From NCBI RefSeq assembly GCF_012641405.1, contig NZ_JABAII010000005.1, forward strand, positions 350,063-414,062: a stretch of 64,000 bases of DNA, read 5' to 3'. The notes beneath the pieces were generated by a model. It saw only the letters and a list, made by a program, of their open reading frames with translations, did no database searches and was not told where the DNA came from. The DNA is from Rhizobium sp. P40RR-XXII (GTDB taxonomy: Bacteria > Pseudomonadota > Alphaproteobacteria > Rhizobiales > Rhizobiaceae). The first letter of the stretch is position 1, and the number at the start of each line of letters is the position of its first letter. Shown here one piece after another: positions 1-8,138 of the stretch. Position numbers and translations under genes: made by a program.

Positions 1-252
1 GGAAAACTGCACGCCGCGCGAATTTCGCTCACGATTCAGGAGGAGCTGAACGGTCGAGACTCGGCCGCCTCGTCGCAACCATCCGTTCACCGCGCCGCCG
101 CGCCGCCGGATGGAATTCCGTTTCAGGTTTGGCAGCCGGAGTATCCGCTCCCAAATCCTGGTGCGAACATGGTAGCCTGTTTACCGGTGCGGAAGTGGCG
201 AAGCTTCAATAAAGGCACAGCCGATTATCGTTCCTTAAGCGTTACCCTTTGA
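1..252 (+). other. Open frame running in from the window edge, no recognised product
   Basis: The first forward frame is open from base 1 to a TGA at 250-252, giving 83 codons without a visible start. Third-position GC is only moderate and no family motif is recognisable, so this may be the tail of a gene that begins outside the window or chance open sequence. It lies directly before the dehydrogenase gene at 307, so the last part of it must also contain that gene's upstream region. Confidence 0.2.
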
Positions 253-306
253 GAGCGGACGAGGACGCCGCTTTTCATCAACGTTCGAAAGCGCGAGGAG
301 GCAGTC

Positions 307-1761
307 ATGAATTTGAAAGACGCAACATTGTTCCGACAGGCGGCATTGGTCGGCGGCGACTGGATCGAGGCCGATCCATCCAACGCGATCAAGGTCGACA
401 ATCCGGCGACGGGCGAAATCATCGGCTATGTTCCCAATCTCGGAGCTGCCGAGACCAAGAAGGCGATTGCCGCGGCCGAAGTCGCGCAGAAGGAATGGGC
501 CGCCCGCACCGCCAAGGAACGCTCAGGCATTCTCAGGCACTGGTTCGAGCTGATGATGGAAAACCAGGACGATCTCGGACGCATCCTGACGGCCGAACAG
601 GGCAAGCCGCTGCCCGAGGCCAAGGGCGAGATCGCCTATGGCGCGAGCTTCATCGAATGGTTTGCCGAAGAGGCCCGCCGCGTCTATGGCGACATCATCC
701 CCGGCCACCAGAAGGACAAGCGCATTCTGGTGATGAAGCAGCCGATCGGCGTTGTCGCGGCGATCACCCCCTGGAATTTCCCCAACGCCATGATCACCCG
801 CAAGGCCGGTCCTGCCTTTGCCGCCGGCTGCGCCATGGTGCTGAAGCCGGCCTCGCAGACACCGTTCTCGGCGATCGCCATTGCGATCCTGGCTGAACGC
901 GCCGGCCTGCCCAAGGGGTTGTTCAGCGTGCTGACCGGCTCTGCCCGCGCCATCGGCGCCGAGATGACCGCAAGCCCGATCGTGCACAAGCTTACCTTCA
1001 CCGGCTCGACCGAAGTCGGCGCCGAGCTCTACAGGCAGAGTGCGCCGACCATCAAGAAACTCGGGCTGGAGCTCGGCGGCAACGCACCTTTCATCGTGTT
1101 TGACGATGCCGATCTCGATGCCGCCGTCGAAGGCGCGCTGATCGCCAAGTTCCGCAACAACGGCCAGACCTGCGTCTGCGCCAATCGTCTCTATGTGCAG
1201 GACGGCGTCTATGATGCCTTTGCCGACAAGCTCGCAAAAGCCGTCGGCGGGCTTAAGACCGGCAACGGCTTCGATGAAGGCATCAATCTCGGCCCGCTGA
1301 TCGACGAGGCAGCCCTTGCCAAGGTCGAGGAGCATGTCGCCGATGCGCTCTCCAAAGGCGGCCGCATCGTTGCCGGCGGTCATCGCCACCAGCTCGGCGG
1401 ACGTTTCTATGAGGCGACCGTACTTGCCAATGTCACACCGGCGATGGCCGTCGCGAGAGAAGAGACCTTCGGACCGGTCGCTCCCCTCTTCCGCTTCAAG
1501 GACGAGGCCGATGTCATCGCCCAGGCCAACGACACCGAATTCGGTCTCGCCTCCTATTTCTATGCCAAGGATCTCGCCCGCGTCTTCCGCGTCGCCGAAG
1601 CGCTGGAATACGGCATGGTCGGGGTCAATACCGGCCTGATCTCGACGGCCGAAGCGCCGTTTGGCGGCGTCAAGCTCTCCGGCCTCGGCCGCGAGGGATC
1701 GCGCTACGGCATCGAGGAATTCACCGAAATCAAATATGTCTGCCTCGGCGGCGTCGTCTGA
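307..1761 (+). CDS. gabD: NAD(P)-dependent succinate-semialdehyde dehydrogenase (aldehyde dehydrogenase family)
   Basis: This 484-residue cytoplasmic enzyme belongs to the aldehyde dehydrogenase superfamily and most resembles GabD, which oxidises succinate semialdehyde to succinate at the end of the GABA shunt. The catalytic cysteine is C289 in NGQTCVCANR, and the general-base glutamate is E255 in LELGGNAPF. The TPWNFPNAM motif of the cofactor domain is also present. Length matches the family norm. The ATG at 307 follows an AGGAGG-type ribosome binding site at about 297-302. The gene stands alone: the next gene is convergent. The exact aldehyde substrate is inferred from overall similarity and could be another short semialdehyde. 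Confidence 0.85.
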   Translation: MNLKDATLFRQAALVGGDWIEADPSNAIKVDNPATGEIIGYVPNLGAAETKKAIAAAEVAQKEWAARTAKERSGILRHWFELMMENQDDLGRILTAEQGKPLPEAKGEIAYGASFIEWFAEEARRVYGDIIPGHQKDKRILVMKQPIGVVAAITPWNFPNAMITRKAGPAFAAGCAMVLKPASQTPFSAIAIAILAERAGLPKGLFSVLTGSARAIGAEMTASPIVHKLTFTGSTEVGAELYRQSAPTIKKLGLELGGNAPFIVFDDADLDAAVEGALIAKFRNNGQTCVCANRLYVQDGVYDAFADKLAKAVGGLKTGNGFDEGINLGPLIDEAALAKVEEHVADALSKGGRIVAGGHRHQLGGRFYEATVLANVTPAMAVAREETFGPVAPLFRFKDEADVIAQANDTEFGLASYFYAKDLARVFRVAEALEYGMVGVNTGLISTAEAPFGGVKLSGLGREGSRYGIEEFTEIKYVCLGGVV

Positions 1762-1789
1762 GACCAGGAAAAGGCCGCCAGGAGCAGGT

Positions 1790-2496
1790 TTATGGCACCT
1801 GCACGAGGCGGCCGCTGCCCCTGATCTCGGAGCGCCGCAGGACCGGATGCCCGTACAGCTCGATATTGCCGCTTCCGCTGATCGATATGTCCGCATCGGC
1901 GGCAGCGGCAACCTGGGCGTCGCCGCTGCCCCGAACCCTGATCTTTACCGATTGGGCGGCAAGATCTTTCAACCGTGCGGCACCTGAGCCGGAAATCTCC
2001 AGATCGACGGTGCGTGCGCTACCCGTGGCGGCGACGCTGCCACTTCCGGATATGCTTAAACGCAGATCGGATTGATCGAGCTGCGACAGGCAAGATCGCC
2101 GCTGCCGCGCACCTTCCAGTCTGTGACGAGCGGACCCGACAGGCTGACTTCGAATTTGGAGCTGGACCAGCCCGGGTTGCAGTCCAGGCTCAGCCTCCCA
2201 CCTTCCAGCCTCACATGGCTAAGAAGAGCGGGATCGCCGCTGATGACGGCCTCCGCCTTTCCGCCCGGCTGATATTGCACGGAGGCGGGAATATCGATCG
2301 CCAGGCTGCCATTGGAGCTGAAAGGCAGGATAACCTGCCGGCTGCCGGATGCTGCAGATCCGCAACTGGACTGTATGCCACTCCACCAATGCCCTGCGTT
2401 TGCCCAATCCGGCCCGGAAAGCCCGATACCAAGCGCTAGAAAAACGAATGCACAAATCAATCCGGTCGTCGCGACAGTCGCCAATTTCCCGTTCAT
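1790..2496 (-). pseudogene. GIN/DUF2807-type beta-helix protein, frameshifted
   Basis: The N-terminal part (start 2496, preceded by GGAGGAAA) has a hydrophobic signal or anchor segment and runs in frame to about 2090. It then shifts and stops near 2056. In the adjacent frame the protein continues smoothly as LSQLDQSDLRLSISGSGS and on to a stop at 1790-1792, with repeated ISGSG/RGSGD motifs typical of the putative GIN domain (a beta-helix adhesin-like fold). One missing base in the short C run near 2088-2092 explains the break. It is the third gene of the PadR/HAAS-protein operon, whose usual third member is a DUF2807/DUF4097 protein. The break may be a real mutation or a sequencing error. Confidence 0.8.
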
Positions 2497-2530
2497 TGTC
2501 CATTTCCTCCAACGATGTGCAGTCCGGCGA

Positions 2531-3103
2531 TCAAGCTCGACCTTCGTCTACTTGCGCCAAGCGGAAATGCAGTCGGGCATATTGCCCAAGCATGCGTATG
2601 CCCAAACTCAATCCCATCAGTAGCAATGCGCCACCGCCCACGAAGCAGCTCACCAGCCCGGCACCGATAAGCAGGTGGGCCAGCATACCGACGGAGGGCA
2701 AGCCGATATGAAACAGTACGGTCATAACGATGATCTTCAGGCCGACGGCGCCGACGGCTACCAGTGCGATCGCAAGGCCAAGCGTGACGAAGATCGCGGC
2801 AAGGAGCAGAGGTAGCAGGAAGAAGATATCGACGATGGCGAGGCCGGCCAGCGCCATCATCGCGGCCAGAAGGTTCGGCACGCTCCAATGGGCCTCGAAG
2901 CGGCGCAGCCCCGCATCCGCACGCAGCTCCCGCGCAATTCTGCCCGGATCGCCAAGCGCGGCTGCAACCTCCTCCTCGCTTCGGCCGGAGGCCTCGGATT
3001 CAGCAAAATGGGCTGCGTAATCGGCCACGATATCGTCGATCTCGTCTGGAGGAAGGCCCGCAAGTCCCAGCCTCAGCGTGCGCAAGAATGCGTCCCTGGT
3101 CAT
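2531..3103 (-). CDS. HAAS/DUF1700-domain membrane protein
   Basis: This 190-residue protein has an N-terminal helical HAAS-type domain (residues 1-65, with LPPDEIDDIVADYAAHF and ALGDPGRIARELRA). Three or four hydrophobic segments follow between about residues 75 and 175. DUF1700 proteins are usually cotranscribed with a PadR repressor and a GIN/DUF4097 protein, which is exactly the arrangement here. The start codon overlaps the stop of the PadR gene by four bases (ATGA), showing translational coupling. The biochemical role of the family is not established; a signalling or regulatory membrane partner is the usual inference. Confidence 0.8.
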   Translation of the reverse strand: MTRDAFLRTLRLGLAGLPPDEIDDIVADYAAHFAESEASGRSEEEVAAALGDPGRIARELRADAGLRRFEAHWSVPNLLAAMMALAGLAIVDIFFLLPLLLAAIFVTLGLAIALVAVGAVGLKIIVMTVLFHIGLPSVGMLAHLLIGAGLVSCFVGGGALLLMGLSLGIRMLGQYARLHFRLAQVDEGRA

Positions 3104-3426
3104 GGCAAATCCTCAAGTAGCTTGTCGACGGAGCTTGCTAGCGAGCGCCAGTCACGGCGATGGGCTTCAAAAATCGAACGGCCGAGCGGCGTGAGCCGAT
3201 AATATTTGCGCGGGGGACCATTGCTCGACTCGACGATACGGGTGGCGACGAGGCCGTCATTCTGCATTCGGCGCATCAACGGGTAGATCGTTCCCTCCCC
3301 CATTCCGACGGCTGCGACCAGCGTGCTGGCGATCTCATAGCCGTAGCTTTCGCCCCGCGACAGCACGGCCAGGACGCATAGATCGAGAACACCCTTCCGC
3401 AATTGAACTTGAATCGAGTCAGTCAT
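3100..3426 (-). CDS. PadR-family transcriptional regulator
   Basis: This 108-residue protein is a small winged-helix regulator of the PadR type. It has the hallmark LRKGVLDLCVLAVLSRGESYGYEI at the N-terminus, split here as the recognition core GESYGYEIAS. It also has the wing region GEGTIYPLMRRMQNDGLV and the PRKYYRLTPLGR motif. Such proteins bind palindromic operators as dimers and usually repress their own operon. It is the first gene of a three-gene minus-strand operon with the DUF1700 and GIN proteins. The AT-rich 3427-3490 segment holds its promoter region. Confidence 0.9.
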   Translation of the reverse strand: MTDSIQVQLRKGVLDLCVLAVLSRGESYGYEIASTLVAAVGMGEGTIYPLMRRMQNDGLVATRIVESSNGPPRKYYRLTPLGRSIFEAHRRDWRSLASSVDKLLEDLP

Positions 3427-3602
3427 GAACGCCTCTGTTTACAAGATGAATATAACAAGCTATCTGTTTATGCAAGGTAGCTAGATGGCGTTCGCGGTCA
3501 GCATATGCCGCCTTCGCGTCGTCATGTGGTTTACAGGCCTGCGTACCTTGCTATCGCAGCCCATCGCGCAGCGTATATCTCTGGTTAAATGGAGCAGCTG
3601 TA

Positions 3603-4586
3603 ATGATCCGCTTCAGCCTTGTCCTCGCGGCCGCACTCTCTCTTGTCGCGCCATCGGGATATGCGGCAGGTTTGAAGTTCATTCACATTTCAGGTGACGC
3701 GGATAACCCGGCGATCGACGCCGCCATGTGGTTTCCTTGCGCAACCCCTCCAACAGAGGTGAGGATCGGAACTCTGGTAGTACCAGCAACGCCGGATTGC
3801 CCGATTGCGGGCGAGGCGTTACCGCTCATCATCGTCTCGCATGGCTATGGCGGCTGGTATCTGGGCCATCACGATACGGCAGAAGCACTTGCCGACGCCG
3901 GCTTCATTGTCGTTGCCATCAATCATCCGCATGCCAATCATGCCGACATGAGCAAGGCAAGCGGTCTTGGCGTATTGATCGAGCGCCCTGCCGATATCAA
4001 ACGCACTATCGATTTCATGCTTGACGTTTCCCCCGATGCCGCGAAGATCGACCCTTAGCGGATCGGCTTCTACGGATTTTCCCAGGGTGGATATACGGGT
4101 CTCGTCGTTGCGGGAGCTAATCCGGATTTCACCAAGCTGCCACCGCGCTGTGCAGATCCGAAAGCAGCTGGCTGCCCGTCGGCGGGCCAAACTCAGCCTC
4201 CCCGGCGGCCATTGCCGCCGCAGTCATTGACCCACGACCCCCGCACTAAGGCGGTCATTGTCGCCGCCCCATTGAGCATCGTATTCCCGACCACCGACAG
4301 CGTGAAAGATGTCAAAGTTCCGCTTCAGCTTTGGGGCTCAGAACTTGGAGGAGGCGGTGGAGCATCGCCCGAAAACGTCGCAACGCTTGCACGGCTATTG
4401 CCAGAAAGGCCTGACTTTCGGGTCGTCCCCAATGCCGTACATCTGTCGTTTCTGACGCCTTGTCCGGAAATACGGCCATCGTCCGATGCCTGCACCGACG
4501 CGCCGGGGTTCGATCGCATCGCGTTTCATAGGCAATTCAACGCCGCAGTCGCGGAATTTTTCCGCCAGCATCTGATGAAGCCGTAG
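3603..4586 (+). pseudogene. Secreted alpha/beta hydrolase (dienelactone-hydrolase-like), in-frame stop
   Basis: One frame runs from the ATG at 3603 to a stop at 4584-4586 but is interrupted by a TAG at 4056-4058. The N-terminal half has a signal peptide (cleavage likely after GYA) and the HGYGG oxyanion region. The sequence just after the stop resumes with FYGFSQGG, the nucleophile elbow with the catalytic serine, and later has NAVHLSF, which carries the likely catalytic histidine. The full protein would be about 327 residues. The stop falls immediately before the active-site serine, so the first 151-residue product cannot be an active hydrolase. A point nonsense mutation, a sequencing error or readthrough would all give this picture. 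Confidence 0.8.
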
Positions 4587-4685
4587 CAGCGAACATGCCC
4601 GCGCGCGAAGCGTCCATATGACATCGAACTATGCACGGACATTATGAGCGTTGAAACTCGCCCGCGAATCCGATCAGATCATGGC

Positions 4686-5105
4686 ATGACGAAAACGATA
4701 CGCATAGCGGCGGCCCTGGTGCTGCGCCCGGATGGCGATACGCTGCTCGTGCGCAAGCGCGGTACCGCCGCCTTTATGCAGCCCGGCGGCAAGGTGGAAC
4801 CGCAGGAAACGGCGGAAAAGGCGCTCGTCAGAGAACTCTTCGAAGAGCTGGGCCTTGCAGCAGAGACGAAGGACCTGATTTTCATCGGCCGTTTCCAGGC
4901 GCCTGCTGCCAACGAACCGGATCATACCGTCATTGCGGATATATTCCGGCTGCATGTGGGCGATGCGGCAATTGCGGCAGCGGCGGAGATCGAAGAGATC
5001 CGCTGGGTATCGCCCCACAATCCCGGACATATAGCTATGGCTCCCCTGACCGAGCATCATATCCTTCCCCATTATCGGCAGCAGACTATGTCCGCGGGCA
5101 GATGA
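4686..5105 (+). CDS. NUDIX hydrolase
   Basis: This 139-residue protein contains a perfect Nudix box (G-x5-E-x7-REU-x-EE-x-GU): GKVEPQE, then TAEKALV, then RELFEELGL. This is the metal-binding site that cleaves nucleoside-diphosphate-linked substrates. The preceding FMQPGGK and the conserved strand order fit the family, and length is normal. An in-frame ATG at 4644 would add 14 residues, but the conserved fold begins at MTKTIRIAAAL (4686). The substrate cannot be read from the sequence. The gene stands between a broken hydrolase and an AT-rich gap. Confidence 0.85.
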   Translation: MTKTIRIAAALVLRPDGDTLLVRKRGTAAFMQPGGKVEPQETAEKALVRELFEELGLAAETKDLIFIGRFQAPAANEPDHTVIADIFRLHVGDAAIAAAAEIEEIRWVSPHNPGHIAMAPLTEHHILPHYRQQTMSAGR

Positions 5106-5457
5106 CGTCGAATTGCACCTGGCTCGCAACGGACGGAGGGCGACTTCGCCGATTTCTCGGAAATTCCTGGCCTGGAATATGGCGTAGAACACAACTTCGC
5201 CCACCTGTTCACCGATGCGCGGCAGACGCTTTGCCCACGGGCAGGCCAGCCACCAATTGTGCGCCGCTGTACCTGGACCGAGAGTGAAATTTAAATATTG
5301 TAACAAAATGAAAATTTAATGGATTTCAACTTTAGCGGTGAGCATATTTACTACGAATATGATAACATACGCAGAATACATAAGGCCTTCGTTATTTTAA
5401 TTGAAAGTAAAAACAACTTTAGATACATGAGTAAAAAAACACGACGTGAGGCCGGAA
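5106..5457. other. Intergenic region, AT-rich upstream of the MucR-like gene
   Basis: Bases 5106-5292 keep the NUDIX frame open beyond its stop for about 62 codons, ending in TAA, but show no family motif. From about 5290 to 5440 the sequence becomes strongly AT-rich with A and T runs. This is typical of rhizobial promoter regions bound by MucR/Ros or H-NS-like proteins, and is the likely control region of the gene at 5458. Confidence 0.4.
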
Positions 5458-5925
5458 ATGAAAAGAGAAAATACTGCCAGCCATGAGAGGTTTATTGAGC
5501 TGACAAGCAAGATCGTCTCGGCCTACGTTCTCCACAACGCGACCGCACCGGAGGATTTGCCGCGACTCATCTTAGATACATATGCCGCGCTTACGGGTTC
5601 CCCGCAAGCTGAGCCGTCGACATTAGAAAAGTCGCTGAAGCCGGCGGTACCGATCAAGAAATCAATTACCGATGAATATCTGATCTGCCTGGAAGACGGC
5701 GGGAAGTACAAATCGCTGAAGCGGCATCTCAACACCAAGTACGGCCTGACGCCCGAAGAATATCGAAGGAAATGGGGCTTGCCCGCGGACTATCCGATGG
5801 TCTCGGCGACCTATGCAGCCACGCGATCGACGCTGGCGAAGAAAGCGCTCCTAGGCCATGCCAAGAACGCGACCGAAACTACGCCGGCTGCTGAACCGGT
5901 TCGACGGCAGCGGAAAGCCGGCTGA
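5458..5925 (+). CDS. MucR/Ros-family transcriptional regulator with altered zinc-finger ligands
   Basis: This 155-residue protein matches the MucR/Ros family throughout: an N-terminal helical region (ELTSKIVSAYV) and the DNA-binding motif ICLEDGGKYKSLKRHL followed by GLTPEEYRRKWGLPADYPMV. In S. meliloti MucR the finger reads CLECG...RHLTTHH. Here the second cysteine is aspartate and the distal histidines are K-Y (RHLNTKY), so only the first Cys and first His remain. Relatives that fold without normal zinc coordination are known in Mesorhizobium. The ATG at 5458 has GAGG about seven bases upstream; a GTG at 5446 is the alternative. Family members control exopolysaccharide, motility and symbiosis genes. 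Confidence 0.85.
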   Translation: MKRENTASHERFIELTSKIVSAYVLHNATAPEDLPRLILDTYAALTGSPQAEPSTLEKSLKPAVPIKKSITDEYLICLEDGGKYKSLKRHLNTKYGLTPEEYRRKWGLPADYPMVSATYAATRSTLAKKALLGHAKNATETTPAAEPVRRQRKAG

Positions 5926-6102
5926 CTTGAAGCAGTTCCGCTTTCTTCGAATCGCGGAAACGCCCTTTTCCAGCGCCTTCGGGACGGGAAATTGCTGCGT
6001 GCGCTCCTGAAAATGCTCTGACGACGTTTCGATCCGCCTTCGCGTGGCCCGTCCCGCCAGCACCTTGGCGATATTGCGCTGCGCGATCAGGACGCTGCGG
6101 GA

Positions 6103-7374
6103 TCAGGGCGTTTCAATCGTCTTGGCATTGACGGTGATCGCGCGGCCGGCAAACCAGCCGTTGATTGTGGCACCGAGACCGAGCAGCACGAACAATACGG
6201 AGCTCCAGGCGAAGCTTCCCGTCCAGCCGTGGATCATGCCGACGACCAGCGGACCGATCGCGGCGAGCAGGTAGCCGACGAATTGCGCCATCCCTGAGAG
6301 ATGGGCCGCCACATGCGCGTCGGGCGACCGCAACACGATCACCGTCAGCGCCACGGCAATCAATCCGCCCTGCCCGATGCCTTGCAGCACGGCCCAGAAC
6401 CAGACCGTCCAAAGTGGTGCGAAGAGCAGGCCCAGCAGTGCTGCAACCGCTATCAGGCAGAGGATGACATTGATAGCGCGCTGGTCCCTGCCCTTGACGG
6501 CGATATGAGGTGCGACGAGGCACGCTGCCGCCTGCACCATGACCGAGGCGGAGACAATCGCGCCGGCGGTCACGCCGTCGAGACCGCGTTCGCGCAGGAT
6601 AGGCACGAGCCAGCCGAAGATGCAGTAAGCCAATGCCGATTGCAGCCCCATGAAAAGCGTCACTTGCCAGGCGATGCGATCCGACCAGAGGCCGGTGACG
6701 CGAAATCCATTCCGACGCACTTGGCTGCGCGTTTTGATCACCTGCGGCAACCAGAGGAATCCAACCACGAGGGCGGGCAAGGCCCACGCGGCAAGCGCGC
6801 CGCCGAGCGATCCACCGAGAGCATGCTCGATCGGAAGCGTGAGCCCGGCGGCACTTGCCGCGCCGGCGCATAGTGCCATCGTATAGCAGCCCGTCATCAG
6901 GGCGGCCTTGTCCGGGAAATCGCGCTTGACGAGCCCAGGCAGCAGCACATTGCCAATGGCGATGCATGCACCGGTCAATGCCGTTCCGAGAAACAGCAGG
7001 GAAATGGAGGAAAATCCGCGTAGCATCGTGCCAAGCGCAAGCAGGAAGATGACACCGAGCAAGACACGCTCGGTTCCCATGCGCTGCGCAAGCCTTGGCG
7101 CGAACGGCGAAAACAGCCCCATGCAGACCACGGGCAAGGTCGTGAGGATGCTGGTGCCGAGGGCCGAAATGCCAAGTCCGGTCCTGATTTCCGGCAGAAG
7201 CGCCGATGCGCTCGAAAAGACCGGCCTGAGATTGAACGCGATGAGCACGAGGCTTGCACCCAGCAGAAACCTGCCGATCGGCGATTTGGCCCGGTGTGGC
7301 CGCGGCGCCGGAATCTCATCGGCTTCAGCATCGATCAATTCGACGGAAGCAGCATTTTGCGAAGACATGGTCAT
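6103..7374 (-). CDS. MFS transporter, CynX/NimT type
   Basis: This 423-residue inner-membrane protein has twelve predicted hydrophobic segments. Its N-terminal FNLRPVFSSASALLPEIRTGLG is characteristic of the CynX/NimT branch of the major facilitator superfamily, whose members carry cyanate, nitroimidazoles or unknown small compounds. A central loop at roughly residues 220-235 separates the two halves. Its ATG overlaps the stop of the upstream GntR gene by four bases, so the two form one operon and the regulator probably senses the transported compound. The substrate is unknown. Confidence 0.85.
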   Translation of the reverse strand: MTMSSQNAASVELIDAEADEIPAPRPHRAKSPIGRFLLGASLVLIAFNLRPVFSSASALLPEIRTGLGISALGTSILTTLPVVCMGLFSPFAPRLAQRMGTERVLLGVIFLLALGTMLRGFSSISLLFLGTALTGACIAIGNVLLPGLVKRDFPDKAALMTGCYTMALCAGAASAAGLTLPIEHALGGSLGGALAAWALPALVVGFLWLPQVIKTRSQVRRNGFRVTGLWSDRIAWQVTLFMGLQSALAYCIFGWLVPILRERGLDGVTAGAIVSASVMVQAAACLVAPHIAVKGRDQRAINVILCLIAVAALLGLLFAPLWTVWFWAVLQGIGQGGLIAVALTVIVLRSPDAHVAAHLSGMAQFVGYLLAAIGPLVVGMIHGWTGSFAWSSVLFVLLGLGATINGWFAGRAITVNAKTIETP

Positions 7375-8048
7375 GACGTCAGCAACCGATCAAGAGTGGC
7401 AACGATGGGAGCCATGAAGCGGCGTACGACGGCATCGGCCGCTTCGGGATTGCCGGCTTCGATGGCATCGACGATCGCGATATGTGCCTGCATATCCGGT
7501 TCTGGAATATCCTCGCCAAGCGTCGCCTCGATCGTCTCGGCAATGGAGAGGGAGAAGAATTCGTAGAGTTCGATCATCGCCCTGTTCCGTGAAGCTGCGA
7601 CGACTGCCTTGTGGAAGGCAAGGTCACGCTCGATGAACGCGGCCTTGTCACCGCCGGCATAGTTTCCGCGCCTCACCAGCAAGGCGCGCAACTGCGGAAC
7701 AACTTCCGGCGAATGGCGCAAGGCAGCGAGCCGCGCGGCCTCGACCTCAAGCGCAAGCCGGGCCTCGAACTGATCGCGCAATCCGGCGCGGCGGGCCATG
7801 TCCAGGGGGCGGCTGACATCCGTCGCCGAACGCACATAGGTGCCGGACCCTTGCCGCGTCTCCAAATAGCCTTGCGAGACCAGCACCCTCACCGCCTCGC
7901 GGATCGTGCCGCGGCTGACCGACAGCATGGACGAGAGCGAGGCTTCGTTCGGCAGCCTTTCACCGACGACCCAACGCCGGGCGGTGATTTCACCGCGAAT
8001 TGCTTCGACGGCATTGTCCGCAAGTGTGGTTTTGGTCAGGGCGCGCAT
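7371..8048 (-). CDS. GntR-family regulator, FadR/FCD subfamily
   Basis: This 225-residue protein has an N-terminal winged helix (residues 10-75, with GERLPNEASLSSMLSVSRGTIREAVRVL in two adjoining stretches) and a C-terminal all-helical FCD ligand-binding domain (from about residue 95, with FHKAVVAASRNRAMIELY). FCD proteins usually bind carboxylate metabolites. It heads a two-gene operon with the CynX-type transporter. A 29-bp perfect palindrome lies only nine bases upstream of its start codon and is the obvious autoregulatory operator. Confidence 0.9.
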   Translation of the reverse strand: MRALTKTTLADNAVEAIRGEITARRWVVGERLPNEASLSSMLSVSRGTIREAVRVLVSQGYLETRQGSGTYVRSATDVSRPLDMARRAGLRDQFEARLALEVEAARLAALRHSPEVVPQLRALLVRRGNYAGGDKAAFIERDLAFHKAVVAASRNRAMIELYEFFSLSIAETIEATLGEDIPEPDMQAHIAIVDAIEAGNPEAADAVVRRFMAPIVATLDRLLTS

Positions 8049-8056
8049 GATCAGTT

Positions 8057-8085
8057 ATCATCAAGTCATCAGATGACTTGATGAT
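8057..8085. promoter_or_regulatory. 29-bp perfect palindrome, likely GntR operator
   Basis: Two 14-bp arms (ATCATCAAGTCATC and its exact complement) flank one central A at 8071. The site sits between the GntR start codon (8048) and the end of the next gene, in the promoter or 5' UTR of the GntR-MFS operon. Binding of the FCD regulator here would repress the operon. A purely RNA role is also possible, since the palindrome would be transcribed if the promoter lies further upstream. Confidence 0.75.
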
Positions 8086-8138
8086 TTAGTCGACGGAGGG
8101 TTCCTCGTCAATACCGATTGTCGGAGATGATCAGCAGG

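Noticed and set aside
523..1911. A 462-codon minus-strand frame over the dehydrogenase
   Set aside because: Shadow of the gabD-like gene, which carries intact catalytic motifs in its own frame.
5935..5980. TTCCGC/GCGGAA inverted repeat after the MucR-like gene as a terminator
   Set aside because: Only six base pairs with a 12-nt loop and a weak T stretch; not strong enough to support.
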